64,000 nt of DNA from JBKHYJ01 sp046565505 (GCA_046565505.1 JBKHYJ010000104.1:23685-87684); one strand, 5' to 3'. Positions 55,932 to 63,954 are shown, numbered from the stretch's first letter. Notes: generated from the letters alone by a model not told the origin. A program made the numbers and translations.

Positions 55932-56624
55932 TTAAGCATAGCGTATGGGGTCACGCTCGCCGGCTTCGGCGAAACCTTTCAGGCGCAGAAGGCAGCTATC
56001 GCACTTCCCGCAGGCCAGGCCGCCGGGGGCGGGGTCATAGCAACTGTGCGTGATTGAATAATCGATTCCCAGGCCGATGCCCGTCTTGATTATCTCGGCT
56101 TTCGTCATCGCGATCAGCGGCGTATGAATCTTGAGCCGCGAGCGCCCTTCGACGCCGGCCCTGGTCGCTAGGTTCGCCATGCGCTCGAATGCTTCGATGT
56201 ATTCGGGGCGGCAATCCGGGTAGCCGGAGTAATCCAGCGCGTTGACGCCGACGAAGATATCACTGGCGTTAAGCACTTCCGCCCACGCGAGCGCGAACGA
56301 CAGGAAGATGGTGTTGCGCGCGGGCACGTAAGTCGCAGGTATCTGGGACGCCATCTCATCGCCCGAACGCCCTTTCGGCACTTCTATCTCGTCGGTGAGC
56401 GCGGAACCCCCGATGACGCGCAGGTCAATGTCCACGATAAGATGTTTTTCTACGCCGAAGTCGTGAGCCACGCGGCGCGCGCTCTCAATCTCTACCGAGT
56501 GGCGCTGGCCGTAGCGAAAAGAGAGCGCGGAAACTGCGAACCTGTCGCCGACCGCCAGCGCGAGCGACGTAGTCGAGTCAAGGCCGCCGCTTAAAAGCAC
56601 GACGGCTTTTTTCTTTTCGATCAT
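55932..56624 (-). CDS. queC: 7-cyano-7-deazaguanine synthase
   Basis: A 230-residue enzyme that makes preQ0, the precursor of queuosine in tRNA. The PP-loop motif VLLSGGLDSTTSLA lies at the N-terminus. The C-terminal zinc site has four Cys: CYDPAPGGLACGKCDSCLLR. Other queuosine genes (queD, queE) are not in the window. Confidence 0.96.
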   Translation of the reverse strand: MIEKKKAVVLLSGGLDSTTSLALAVGDRFAVSALSFRYGQRHSVEIESARRVAHDFGVEKHLIVDIDLRVIGGSALTDEIEVPKGRSGDEMASQIPATYVPARNTIFLSFALAWAEVLNASDIFVGVNALDYSGYPDCRPEYIEAFERMANLATRAGVEGRSRLKIHTPLIAMTKAEIIKTGIGLGIDYSITHSCYDPAPGGLACGKCDSCLLRLKGFAEAGERDPIRYA

Positions 56625-56694
56625 GGGTCAAATCCGCCTCTGAGTCGCGCGTTTCGCCACAAGGGTTGCCCAAAATCCTGCTCGGGACGGCCCC

Positions 56695-56958
56695 TCAAGG
56701 CTTCAGCTTGTCTTGCAGTTTCTTGTTGGCGGCCTCTTTGCCAACAGCCCTGTGAGTGCTTACAATCTCGCGACTCGTGTCGGCGACAGCCTCATACAAC
56801 ACGCTAGTGATGTCGTAGGGCGAGTAACCCCTGTCAAGGAATTCCGCGAACAGAGGTATCAGCGCCGCCTCGGCGCGCTCCTGAAGCTCGCGCCCCTCGT
56901 GCGTGTAATGATAGGGCGACTGTTTTTCGATGAGAATTTTTTCATCCGGCGTGTTCAT
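56695..56958 (-). CDS. Small hypothetical protein
   Basis: An 87-residue soluble helical protein: PYHYTHEGRELQERAEAALIPLF and EFLDRGYSPYDITSVLYEAVADTSRE. No family is recognised. It follows queC's start by about 70 bases on the same strand, reading toward it. Codon use resembles its neighbours, supporting a real gene. Confidence 0.65.
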   Translation of the reverse strand: MNTPDEKILIEKQSPYHYTHEGRELQERAEAALIPLFAEFLDRGYSPYDITSVLYEAVADTSREIVSTHRAVGKEAANKKLQDKLKP

Positions 56959-57795
56959 CCTTTAATTTCCTCGTTCATCCCGGCCGGCCATTTCATAGTA
57001 TAGAGGAAATAGTACCCCCGACAAACAACATAGTCGAATCGGCAGAACTAGCCGCGAGCGCCTTCGAGTTACTCGCGTGCGCCATCCTTATCTGTCGGCG
57101 CTTAGCCGCGGCTGAAATCGCCGGCTGCTTCCAAACAGAGGCTTAATCCCATCAGGACCTCAAGCGCGCGGCAATTCGGCTCTAATGAGCGCGCCAGTGA
57201 TAACTCTGGTGAAGAAGCACTTGCTCATGGTTCGATTGGACATCCTAATATTGGGAAATGCTTGAAGCTGAGGGACGTGATCTATCACATGGCCGGCGGC
57301 GGCCTTGTGATAGTAGTGCTTAACCGCGCAACGCTGAATGGGGAGTCTGCGGCTGGTTACTGGCAACAAATCCGGGGTTTTCGGCTCGCCAGATGGTTGG
57401 AAATCCAGGAGGAGAGATTGTGGTGTGAAGTGAGCTTCCGTGACAAGAAACAGGGGGCCGGCTGGGGCGTAGGAATAGTGAAAGCGAATCGGTCAGAGAG
57501 CATGGAATTGGCAATAGTACTAACGATTCTAGCAGTCATAGGATTGCAGCGAAGAAGTTCGGCTACGCGGACAAATTTAGCGCGCGAAAAAAAGCAGGCG
57601 ACCGCAGTGGGTGCAGGTCGCACTGAATTTACTGAGGGAATCTGCCTAATCTTTAAACCAACTGTTTGACAGCAGGCAATCGGGTTTCTATTTCCGCCAG
57701 GTATGACTCGACTGCCGTATAGGTTGACACGCTTGAATTCGTTCTGGTAGTTTTTCTTTTCGGATTTAATAGAGTTTGAAAGCCCATTATATTAT
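56959..57795. other. Long intergenic stretch before tRNA-Asn
   Basis: No gene is supported in these 837 bases. A 135-codon frame at 57262-57669 (+) has no ribosome site, domain or family signature and is not called. A minor hairpin (57598-57603 with 57616-57621) is present. The last 150 bases are T-rich and probably contain the tRNA promoter. The region may be old decayed DNA at the chromosome side of the island. Confidence 0.45.
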
Positions 57796-57870
57796 TCCTG
57801 AGTAGCTCAATGGCAGAGCATCCGGCTGTTAACCGGAGGGTTGTAGGTTCGAGTCCTACCTCAGGAGCCA
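57796..57870 (+). tRNA. tRNA-Asn (GTT)
   Basis: Cloverleaf: acceptor arms TCCTGAG (57796-57802) and CTCAGGA (57860-57866), discriminator G at 57867, encoded CCA at 57868-57870. The anticodon loop CTGTTAA lies in TCCGG/CCGGA, giving anticodon GTT. The T-arm is GTAGGTTCGAGTCCTAC. It is followed by a terminator and AT-rich DNA, as at integration sites of islands. Confidence 0.96.
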
Positions 57871-57878
57871 ATATTTAG

Positions 57879-57915
57879 AACAATTAGAGCGGCTAAATAA
57901 GCCGCTCTAATTGTT
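57879..57915 (+). terminator. Terminator of tRNA-Asn
   Basis: A 16-bp stem (57879-57894 with 57900-57915) with a 5-base loop AAATA, ending in TTGTTTAG. It begins 8 bases after the CCA of the tRNA. The stem is AT/GC mixed with a short T-rich end. Confidence 0.75.
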
Positions 57916-57917
57916 TA

Positions 57918-57941
57918 GTCACACATTTGGTCACACATTGA
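57918..57941. repeat. Two tandem 12-bp repeats next to the tRNA
   Basis: GTCACACATTTG (57918-57929) is followed directly by GTCACACATTGA (57930-57941), a 10/12 match in direct orientation. A similar tandem pair is found at 61714-61737 beyond the large nuclease-NTPase gene. They could be recombinase arm sites. Confidence 0.5.
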
Positions 57942-58035
57942 ATGATATAGTGGTTAGTTCTCCTCGTTGAGAAAGTTCTGATAGTGATGAAAAAGTAATG
58001 CCGAGATTGCCGCGTAGCGGCTACTGAGTTTAACT

Positions 58036-58170
58036 GTGCGTTGAAACGCACGGTCTGCTGTCAATCAATCCCTCGTCGAGTCATTGATGGTTGATGGGCA
58101 ATGAATTCAATCGTCGATGACCCGACGAGGGATGCTTGCCAACACGGGTTCCAGGTGTTGAAACCCCTGG
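58036..58170. other. Densely structured, gene-free stretch
   Basis: No open frame is supported. A 6-bp hairpin (GTGCGT 58036-58041 with ACGCAC 58046-58051) is followed by an 18-bp imperfect stem (58070-58087 with 58114-58131). Small alternative stems follow: CAACAC/GTGTTG (58140-58145 with 58155-58160) and CCAGG/CCTGG (58151-58155 with 58166-58170). Could be IS ends, a recombination site or a small RNA. Confidence 0.4.
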
Positions 58171-58213
58171 CTAAACTTACCGACCTCATCGGACTGTTGG
58201 TGATCTACCCGCT

Positions 58214-58539
58214 GTAGAGAAACTAGCCCGAGCCACAGCAGATCATAGCTTCCAAATTTATACAGATGGTTTCACACCTTACAAGGATGCGATTGTTTAC
58301 AGTCTTGGAGCCAAGCCTGTTGACTTCGCATAGATCATAAAATCTTTGGCAAGCATAGCGATGATGACCACCGCTACTCGCCACCGCAAGTAATCGGTCT
58401 TGAGAAAACATCAGTATTCGGCAATGCCGATTTAGAGAACGCTACCACGTCACATATTGAGAGGCAGAATCTAACCGTTAGAATGAGCATGCGCCGAATG
58501 ATAAGGCTCACTAATGCGTTCTCTAAGGGGTACGTATGA
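58214..58539 (+). pseudogene. Remnant of IS1-like DDE transposase
   Basis: Translating 58214-58539 with repairs gives VEKLARATADHSFQIYTDGF, DDDHRYSPPQVIGLEK, NATTSHIERQNLTVRMSMRR and LTNAFSKG. It is clearly related to the transposase at 62927-63752. An in-frame TAG at 58331-58333 replaces the Gln of DFAQLIK, a one-base shift follows it, and the frame breaks at the TGA at 58537. The N-terminal part is missing. It is a dead remnant just upstream of the 997-residue gene. Confidence 0.85.
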
Positions 58540-58683
58540 GTTGAGTTGAAAACTTTCCTGTGATATATATCCCGCGCTAATCAGTGAATAGCTTAGCTGG
58601 TTAATCTAATTGTCAAATTCAGAAATATAGAATCAAATCAAATTTGAACATGGGTATGAACTAGGATTGGACTTCTGAGGTAA

Positions 58684-61677
58684 ATGTCTCTAGATTCAGC
58701 TGAAAACTCAGGTAATTTGTTACGTGAGCTATTGGAGAATTGGAAACGAGAATTCCCCAAACGCGCCGGTGGCGGGCTGTGGGCGTTAGCCGGATTCGCG
58801 TTCCAAACAAGCGTATTCCTTATACGATTTTTCCAATCTCTTGAAGATGGTACTTCGGAACCTGGGTTAGCTGCCGAGATGGAGCAACTCTCGGATATTC
58901 TCTGCCCGAAAGATGGCAAACTCAGTTTGATTCAAGTCAAACGAACTCTCACAAAGGCAACGCTGGCGTCTGCAGTAGAAGAAGCATATCTCATTACAGA
59001 CCTCTGCCGTCGCACAACTCCTACTTTACTAGATCGTCTCCATTTCCAAATTGCTTGCCGCAAGAAAGAAACTGAGTTTCAGATCGCAAACCTAGATATG
59101 GTTGATGTAATCGATAAGGATGTCGATGCTGTTTCTTGGCAGGTAATGCAGATGTTGTTTGATGTAGAAAAGCCTATTATCGAAGAACCTGATCCACTCG
59201 ACCAGTTGCATATCTATCTATGGAATCTGGGTATTGAGAATACGACGGCGCTCGTTGACCAATGTCACGGGCGAATGTTGGCGAGTTTTAATCAAAAGAA
59301 CCTATTGATGGACCGAGAGGTTGGACGCGAACTCGCCCATTTTTTCTATAGCGCTAAGCGGCGGCTTAACTGGAAACCAATTGGTAGGGTTTTGAAGGTG
59401 GAAGATATTTCACCAGACCCACGTACACTGGAACATCATAGAATATTAACAGGTCAAACGCCGAAAATTGAACATCTGCAAAAGGGGCTCTTTCGCGACC
59501 GGATGAATATCTTTCAATCTTTATGGTTGAAATTCACTGATTGGCTCTCCATACTCGAATCGTATGAGAGTGAAAAAACACCAGTATTCTGGATCAGTGG
59601 CCGCTCGGGCGAAGGAAAATCAGTTTTACTCCTTCAACTGGTTGCTAGAATATTACAGTCGGATCTAGCTCTACCATTACTCCAATTAAAATCTGGAGAG
59701 GATCTGCCCTCTCTCATTGAGTCTTTACCCGACCCAAAACAGCTATCCGATAATATTTATAGTCGTGTCTTTTCTGTAGTTGATGATGTATATGACTTGC
59801 GTGATCGTGACACCTGGGTTGATCGCTTGTTTGAAGAACATGCCTTGCGCACTCCACCAGTTGCACTTCTTACATGTGGTCCAACCGAACAGAGAGAGCA
59901 ATTTACAAGCCGATTAAGCGATATATTTCGAGTCTTTTACTTTGAGGTACCAAATCTAGATTTGGAAGAGTGCAAGGACTTTCTTGCATGGTATGAACTG
60001 CGCACAGGAGAAAAACGAGAGTGGACCGAGCTCACCTCGGAGAACCCCCTCCTCGTACAGTTCATATTCGAGTTAGCCCAAGGCATGAGGCTGCCTGAAT
60101 TCGCTAAGCGCTTCAAGAAACGACTAGCAAACCTAAATCTCTTTGATGTTGCAAAAACAATTCTGGCAATTAACGCTCTTTATATGGATGCCCCAATTAC
60201 TTTGATCCAGTCAGATAATAGCCGAGATTGGTTAGATTTCTTGTGTAAAGAAAACCAGCTTCACTTCCGTCTAACGACAATTGACGACCAATCAGATGCC
60301 GTCGGTGTGCGTTTAGCACACGCTCACCTTGCTTGGATAATCTTTGTTGAATGGGTTGAGCCGCCCCTAACGATTGCGAAGGCGTGGGCTCGTGAATTAG
60401 CTAAGGTTTTAGAGGATTTAGAGAATGGTTCAACGACTACAACTGCAGGCAATCTAATTCATCAACTTCAATACACGTCCCGGCTATCAGCTATTGATGT
60501 TCAAACACAGGTTCCTTTAGGAAACCGACTTGAGTTAATAGAAGAACTCTATCGGCTCTACGTCATCCAGCACCATGGAAGCCCTATTAAGGAAACCTTA
60601 CCACGTTGGCTTGAATTGCAGTATAAACTTTCGGGGCTGCGTCTTATTCCAGACCCAGTGAGCTTTGCTATCACTCAACTCTCCAACAGAGTTGACAATC
60701 CTCCATTGCATGGCTCTGTTGCTACTTGGTTGTGGCTCATTGCGAAATCCAGACCAGAACAAGAGCAGAAAAGGTTATGCGACGTAGCGAAGGAGTTTTT
60801 TATTTCTTTTCCAGAAAATGCAGCTGTGGGCCAAGCACTAACACATTTATATAGAAAGCTACGCGATGATGAAAATGTAAGGCAGTTTATTAATTTATGG
60901 CTCATCGACAACGGGACTCACCCTCAGGCCTACCAACTGCTTGCCGCTTTAGTTGCAGGGAACCCGACTGACTCAGAAGTAGTCAAGCGAGCCGCTGACT
61001 GGCTCACCGCCAACGAGACTCACCCTCACGCCTACTGGTTACTCAAAGTCTTAATAAGCCGGACAGAGGGCGATAAAAAATGGATTGATCAAGGTGAATT
61101 ATATGTCAGGAATCCTAGTTCCAGACATCCCGAACAAGTATTAGCTGTCCTTTTGACACGTGGGAAGGCAGCTCCGAAATACATCGACCTTGCCCTAGAT
61201 TATGTGAACACCACTCCTTCCAAGGGACATCGCGGATTTATATTGATGCATGTTAGCAAAACGCTGGTTCATAATTTTGAGAATGCTGTGTATTACCTTA
61301 ATGGACAATATGATGAACAAAAGAAAAGAATCTGTTGTACTTCAATAGCAAAGGGTATGAGTAAGTTTCCAGATACTGTCTCTGGGTTTGTCTTCGAGGT
61401 TGTAGAAAAAATACACCCGGATCATCTTTACTTTATTCTTCGGTCTACCATTGACCAACAATTTTATGTGGACTACTTAGATGAACTAATCATTCAATGG
61501 TTAATCAACAACGAACGCCGTCCGGGATATGGCGGAATGCTTGACACACTTCAAAAAAATCTTGCTATTTGGGAGAGATTTCTATCCTTCGGCATTCTGC
61601 CTGAAAGAATTATTCGTGATTTTGAGTCACGCAGATTAAAAATATATCAAAATAGGAATCCAAGTGAAGATAAATGA
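58684..61677 (+). CDS. Nuclease-NTPase-repeat protein, STAND-type defence candidate
   Basis: A 997-residue protein with three parts. Residues 25-120 look like a DUF4297/Cap4-like PD-(D/E)xK nuclease: AGGGLWALAGFAFQ, Glu-65, Asp-71 (SDILCPKDG) and Gln-x-Lys at 84-86 (SLIQVKRT). A P-loop NTPase follows: Walker A GRSGEGKS (306-313), Walker B with Asp-367/368 (FSVVDDVYD) and a sensor-like strand VALLTCG (393-399). Residues 698-864 hold about five 34-residue helical repeats (LIDNGTHPQAYQLLAAL, LTANETHPHAYWLLKVL). The nuclease-ATPase-repeat order is that of antiviral STAND (Avs) proteins, though shorter than known Avs3. GAGGT at 58676 supports the ATG. Base composition is clearly lower in GC than the chromosome. 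No known family is assigned firmly. Confidence 0.82.
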   Translation: MSLDSAENSGNLLRELLENWKREFPKRAGGGLWALAGFAFQTSVFLIRFFQSLEDGTSEPGLAAEMEQLSDILCPKDGKLSLIQVKRTLTKATLASAVEEAYLITDLCRRTTPTLLDRLHFQIACRKKETEFQIANLDMVDVIDKDVDAVSWQVMQMLFDVEKPIIEEPDPLDQLHIYLWNLGIENTTALVDQCHGRMLASFNQKNLLMDREVGRELAHFFYSAKRRLNWKPIGRVLKVEDISPDPRTLEHHRILTGQTPKIEHLQKGLFRDRMNIFQSLWLKFTDWLSILESYESEKTPVFWISGRSGEGKSVLLLQLVARILQSDLALPLLQLKSGEDLPSLIESLPDPKQLSDNIYSRVFSVVDDVYDLRDRDTWVDRLFEEHALRTPPVALLTCGPTEQREQFTSRLSDIFRVFYFEVPNLDLEECKDFLAWYELRTGEKREWTELTSENPLLVQFIFELAQGMRLPEFAKRFKKRLANLNLFDVAKTILAINALYMDAPITLIQSDNSRDWLDFLCKENQLHFRLTTIDDQSDAVGVRLAHAHLAWIIFVEWVEPPLTIAKAWARELAKVLEDLENGSTTTTAGNLIHQLQYTSRLSAIDVQTQVPLGNRLELIEELYRLYVIQHHGSPIKETLPRWLELQYKLSGLRLIPDPVSFAITQLSNRVDNPPLHGSVATWLWLIAKSRPEQEQKRLCDVAKEFFISFPENAAVGQALTHLYRKLRDDENVRQFINLWLIDNGTHPQAYQLLAALVAGNPTDSEVVKRAADWLTANETHPHAYWLLKVLISRTEGDKKWIDQGELYVRNPSSRHPEQVLAVLLTRGKAAPKYIDLALDYVNTTPSKGHRGFILMHVSKTLVHNFENAVYYLNGQYDEQKKRICCTSIAKGMSKFPDTVSGFVFEVVEKIHPDHLYFILRSTIDQQFYVDYLDELIIQWLINNERRPGYGGMLDTLQKNLAIWERFLSFGILPERIIRDFESRRLKIYQNRNPSEDK

Positions 61678-61700
61678 AGTAAACTACATTCGAATTAGAT

Positions 61701-61737
61701 TGTGTCCAAAGGCGGACACATTCAGGGACACATTCAA
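61701..61737. repeat. Inverted and tandem 12-bp repeats after the nuclease-NTPase gene
   Basis: TGTGTCC (61701-61707) pairs with GGACACA (61714-61720) as a 7-bp hairpin. Starting at 61714, GGACACATTCAG and GGACACATTCAA (61726-61737) form a direct tandem pair, 12 bases each. The ACACATT core is shared with the tandem pair at 57918-57941. The hairpin may also terminate the two convergent genes. Confidence 0.5.
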
Positions 61738-61748
61738 AACCCATCGGC

Positions 61749-61976
61749 TCATTTTATCCGCTTTCCTTTGTTAGCTGTGTTTTCGATTGTCGCAGTTTTA
61801 GGCTTTCGAGGTCTGCCCGGTTTGCGATCTGTTACTAGCTTTAAATCTTCATCTTTTATTAGGTAATCGCGACCTACCTTTTGAGCAGGCAGCCTGCCAT
61901 CCGTAATAAGCGCCTGGATGCGGCGTATCGTGACTCCTAATCGTTCTGCCGCTTCGCTTGTTGTAATTAAGTTCAT
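61749..61976 (-). CDS. Excisionase-type HTH DNA-binding protein
   Basis: A 75-residue protein with a MerR/excisionase winged-HTH: ITTSEAAERLGVTIRRIQALITDGRLPAQKVGRDYLIKDEDL. The C-terminal tail has an AT-hook-like basic patch (RKPGRPRKPK). Such proteins control excision or repress early genes in mobile elements. No integrase is seen in the window. The gene has no Shine-Dalgarno sequence; its predicted -10 ends six bases before the ATG, so its transcript may be leaderless. Confidence 0.85.
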   Translation of the reverse strand: MNLITTSEAAERLGVTIRRIQALITDGRLPAQKVGRDYLIKDEDLKLVTDRKPGRPRKPKTATIENTANKGKRIK

Positions 61977-61982
61977 AGCTAC

Positions 61983-62011
61983 CTTATACGCGAAATAAAA
62001 CTATTCGTCAA
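61983..62011 (-). promoter_or_regulatory. Leftward promoter for the HTH gene
   Basis: On the minus strand TTGACG (62011-62006) and TATAAG (61988-61983) are separated by 17 bases. The expected start of transcription is at or next to the A of the ATG (61976). The box overlaps one TATACG copy at 61985-61990, so the HTH protein may repress itself. Confidence 0.5.
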
Positions 62012-62025
62012 GATGTATAATTTAC

Positions 62026-62054
62026 TTGACATATTATACGTTATAGCGTATAGT
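62026..62054 (+). promoter_or_regulatory. Rightward promoter with palindromic operator
   Basis: TTGACA (62026-62031) and TATAGT (62049-62054) are 17 bases apart, a near-consensus sigma-70 promoter. An inverted repeat TATACG (62035-62040) and CGTATA (62047-62052) lies within the spacer and -10. A third TATACG is at 61985-61990. The divergent HTH protein is the likely binder. Confidence 0.7.
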
Positions 62055-62292
62055 TTTATCTGTAGGGTGTTGCGTTCTTTGACAACATAGCGCGAAGCCG
62101 AAAAGGTCTAGTGAGAATTGTTGCTGTGCTGAGTAGGCGACGGGCGCAAGGCGAAGATGAGTAAGACACTCACACGCTGACAATGGCGCAATCAAACGAA
62201 GTTAGGCCAGAAAAGAGTAAGGCGATAGATGCTTGCAACATCTACCGCCCGAATTGCCACCCGTGCACTAACACGGGAGAAAGGTCAATCCA
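62055..62292 (+). other. Structured 5' leader of the acidic/HNH operon
   Basis: This 238-base leader after the promoter has no coding frame that can be supported. Two hairpins sit close to the gene start: GGCG-A-TAGATG (62221-62231) with CATCTA-C-CGCC (62239-62249), and CCCGTG (62260-62265) with CACGGG (62272-62277). The second is followed by GAGAAAGG before the ATG at 62293. It may contain a regulatory RNA element. Confidence 0.45.
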
Positions 62293-62562
62293 ATGACAAG
62301 CATACCTAAATTCGATTCGGAAATCTACTCTGAAGAATCCTATCCGGTCACTGAGTCAGAGTATGACGAAGTAATGGAAGCGATAGCCGAAGAGAGCCAA
62401 GACTTTCAAGGCTACTGCGAATGGAGCCAAGAGACTGAGAACGAAGCATGGAAATGCTCCAAAGAAGTATCAGGAATCCTTATCAAGAAAGCCTGCGAGC
62501 ATTCGACCTGCCCTCATACTAGATGCGCTAAGGCCATAAGGCTGGGAGGTATAGAGATATGA
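62293..62562 (+). CDS. Small acidic protein of unknown function
   Basis: An 89-residue acidic protein (SEIYSEESYPVTESEYDEVMEAIAEESQ) with a Cys/His-rich end (CEHSTCPHTRCAKAI). No family is recognised. GAGAAAGG precedes the ATG, and its TGA overlaps the next gene's ATG (ATGA), so the two are translated together. The Cys/His cluster could bind zinc. The neighbour is an HNH endonuclease; a regulatory or immunity role is only a guess. Confidence 0.72.
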   Translation: MTSIPKFDSEIYSEESYPVTESEYDEVMEAIAEESQDFQGYCEWSQETENEAWKCSKEVSGILIKKACEHSTCPHTRCAKAIRLGGIEI

Positions 62563-62846
62563 CGTGCCACCTGTGCTCTCAGCCGATCAGCCCACGTCAG
62601 AAGATAGAAAACCATCACCCCATCTACAAGAGCAGAGGCGGGAGACAGACTGCTCCTTGCCACCGCAGATGCCATAGGGATCACCACTCCAAGCAGGGTG
62701 ATTTCATAGCTTGGGGCAAGAAAGCAGCATCAAACAAGCGATGGGCTTTTAACCTTTTGAACGTGCGCGCCAATCCCACCTATGAAGCTGCCAGACAGTT
62801 CTACCTTACGAATTATGCCTATGCCGGATGGGGTGAAGGGCTTTAG
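62559..62846 (+). CDS. HNH endonuclease
   Basis: A 95-residue protein with a recognisable HNH core: zinc Cys pair MTCHLCSQ, then ENHHPIYKSRGG and CHRRCHRDHHSKQGD. Small HNH nucleases occur in phages and mobile elements, where they nick or cut DNA. The ATGA overlap with the acidic gene upstream suggests a co-produced pair. The C-terminus ends in GWGEGL. A damaged transposase follows. Confidence 0.88.
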   Translation: MTCHLCSQPISPRQKIENHHPIYKSRGGRQTAPCHRRCHRDHHSKQGDFIAWGKKAASNKRWAFNLLNVRANPTYEAARQFYLTNYAYAGWGEGL

Positions 62847-62926
62847 AAGTCTAAGCAGGGGCGCGGCTGCTTTATCAACGCGCAGGGTGCATTGGCTTCG
62901 CGGCCTCCGCTGCATGCGCGTGTTCT

Positions 62927-63752
62927 ATGAAAAGGAAGTCAAGAGAAAACACTTTTGCTTGAGGGTTGCAGCCTCAGAAGCACGGAAAGAATCACAGGCG
63001 TAAGCCTTAATACCCTCTTGAAACTACTCGTCATGGCTGGCGAGAAGTGCGAGATGCTACTGCAAGAGCGTATTCAAGACGTTCGCGTAAGGGACGTTGA
63101 GTGTGACGAGATATGGGCCTTCATCAAGATGAAGCAGAAGACCGTCAAGCAGAACATCACCCGCTATGAGTACGGCGAAGAGACAAAGATAGGCGACGCT
63201 TACACGTTCGTAGGATTCGAGCGCAACACTAAGCTGGTGCTGGCATGGCATCTCGGCAGGCGCACCTTTGAGGACACATGGGCGTTCGTCAAGAAGCTGG
63301 ACCATGCCACGTCCGATTCCCACTTCCAGATAACCACGGACGGGTTCGCGCAGTACGGCAGCACCATACCGATTGACCTCGCTCATAAGCAGATTGATTT
63401 TGCTCAGTTGATAAAAGTATACGCGGTCCCCGACAGCCACGAACACAGGTATTCGCCACCCGTCGTGGTGGATATAAAAACTTCGATAGTGTGTGGCAAC
63501 CCCGACCCGAAAAGAATCTGCACAAGCATAGTCGAGAGGAACAATCTTACTATCCGAATGCAGATGCGAAGATTCACAAGGCTGACGAACGCCTTCTCTA
63601 AGAAGTGGGAGAACTTGAAAGCAGCGTTGGCATTGTTTTTTGCTTTTTACAATTTCTGCCGCCCTCACAGCAGCATCAAGAAGTAGACGCCCGCGATGGC
63701 GAGCGGTCTAACAGATCATGTATGGAGCATAAGCGAGCTACTAGCCGCATAA
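62927..63752 (+). pseudogene. IS1-like transposase with damaged ends
   Basis: The main open part (62955-63683) gives LLLEGCSLRSTERITG-type HTH, CDEIWAFIKMKQK, TTDGFAQYG and HRYSPPVVV, typical of the DDE transposases in the IS1 family. The start is degenerate: an ATG at 62927 leads into a frame that stops, and the main frame opens only at 62931. The C-terminus runs into TAG at 63684-63686. The same frame then continues as TPAMASGLTDHVWSISELLAA to a TAA at 63750-63752, matching the usual family tail. Both ends are thus damaged, and activity is doubtful. No terminal inverted repeats were identified. Confidence 0.85.
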
Positions 63753-63762
63753 GGGAGCAATC

Positions 63763-63954
63763 ATGACGATAGATCAGATAACAGACATAGCATGGGCGGT
63801 CGTGGATGAGCTAGAGCCATCGCGCAGCTTCGACGTGTTCGACGTTAGCGAATCGTCAATCCTCTTCCATAGTGAGCATGGGCTGAAGAAAGTATGCGTG
63901 ACCTGCCCCGGCGAATCACTTAGAGAGCAAATTAAAAGGGAGCTATGCAGATGA
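63763..63954 (+). CDS. Small hypothetical protein of the island
   Basis: A 63-residue protein: DQITDIAWAVVDELEPSRS, then SSILFHSEHGLKKVCVTC and SLREQIKRELCR. No family is recognised. AAGGGAG 7 bases upstream of the ATG supports translation. It begins right after the transposase, so the IS may have landed within the same small-gene operon. Coding status is likely but not certain. Confidence 0.62.
   Translation: MTIDQITDIAWAVVDELEPSRSFDVFDVSESSILFHSEHGLKKVCVTCPGESLREQIKRELCR

Noticed and set aside
57262..57669. 135-codon plus-strand frame before the tRNA
   Set aside because: No domain, no ribosome site, and composition unlike real genes nearby; kept only as a note on the gap.
57653..57871. 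72-codon minus-strand frame starting MAPEVGLEPTTLRL
   Set aside because: It is the antisense of the tRNA-Asn, a well-known false gene call; the rest has no similarity or ribosome site.
58036..58170. Retron-like non-coding RNA
   Set aside because: Structured, but no reverse transcriptase gene is near, so no support for a retron.
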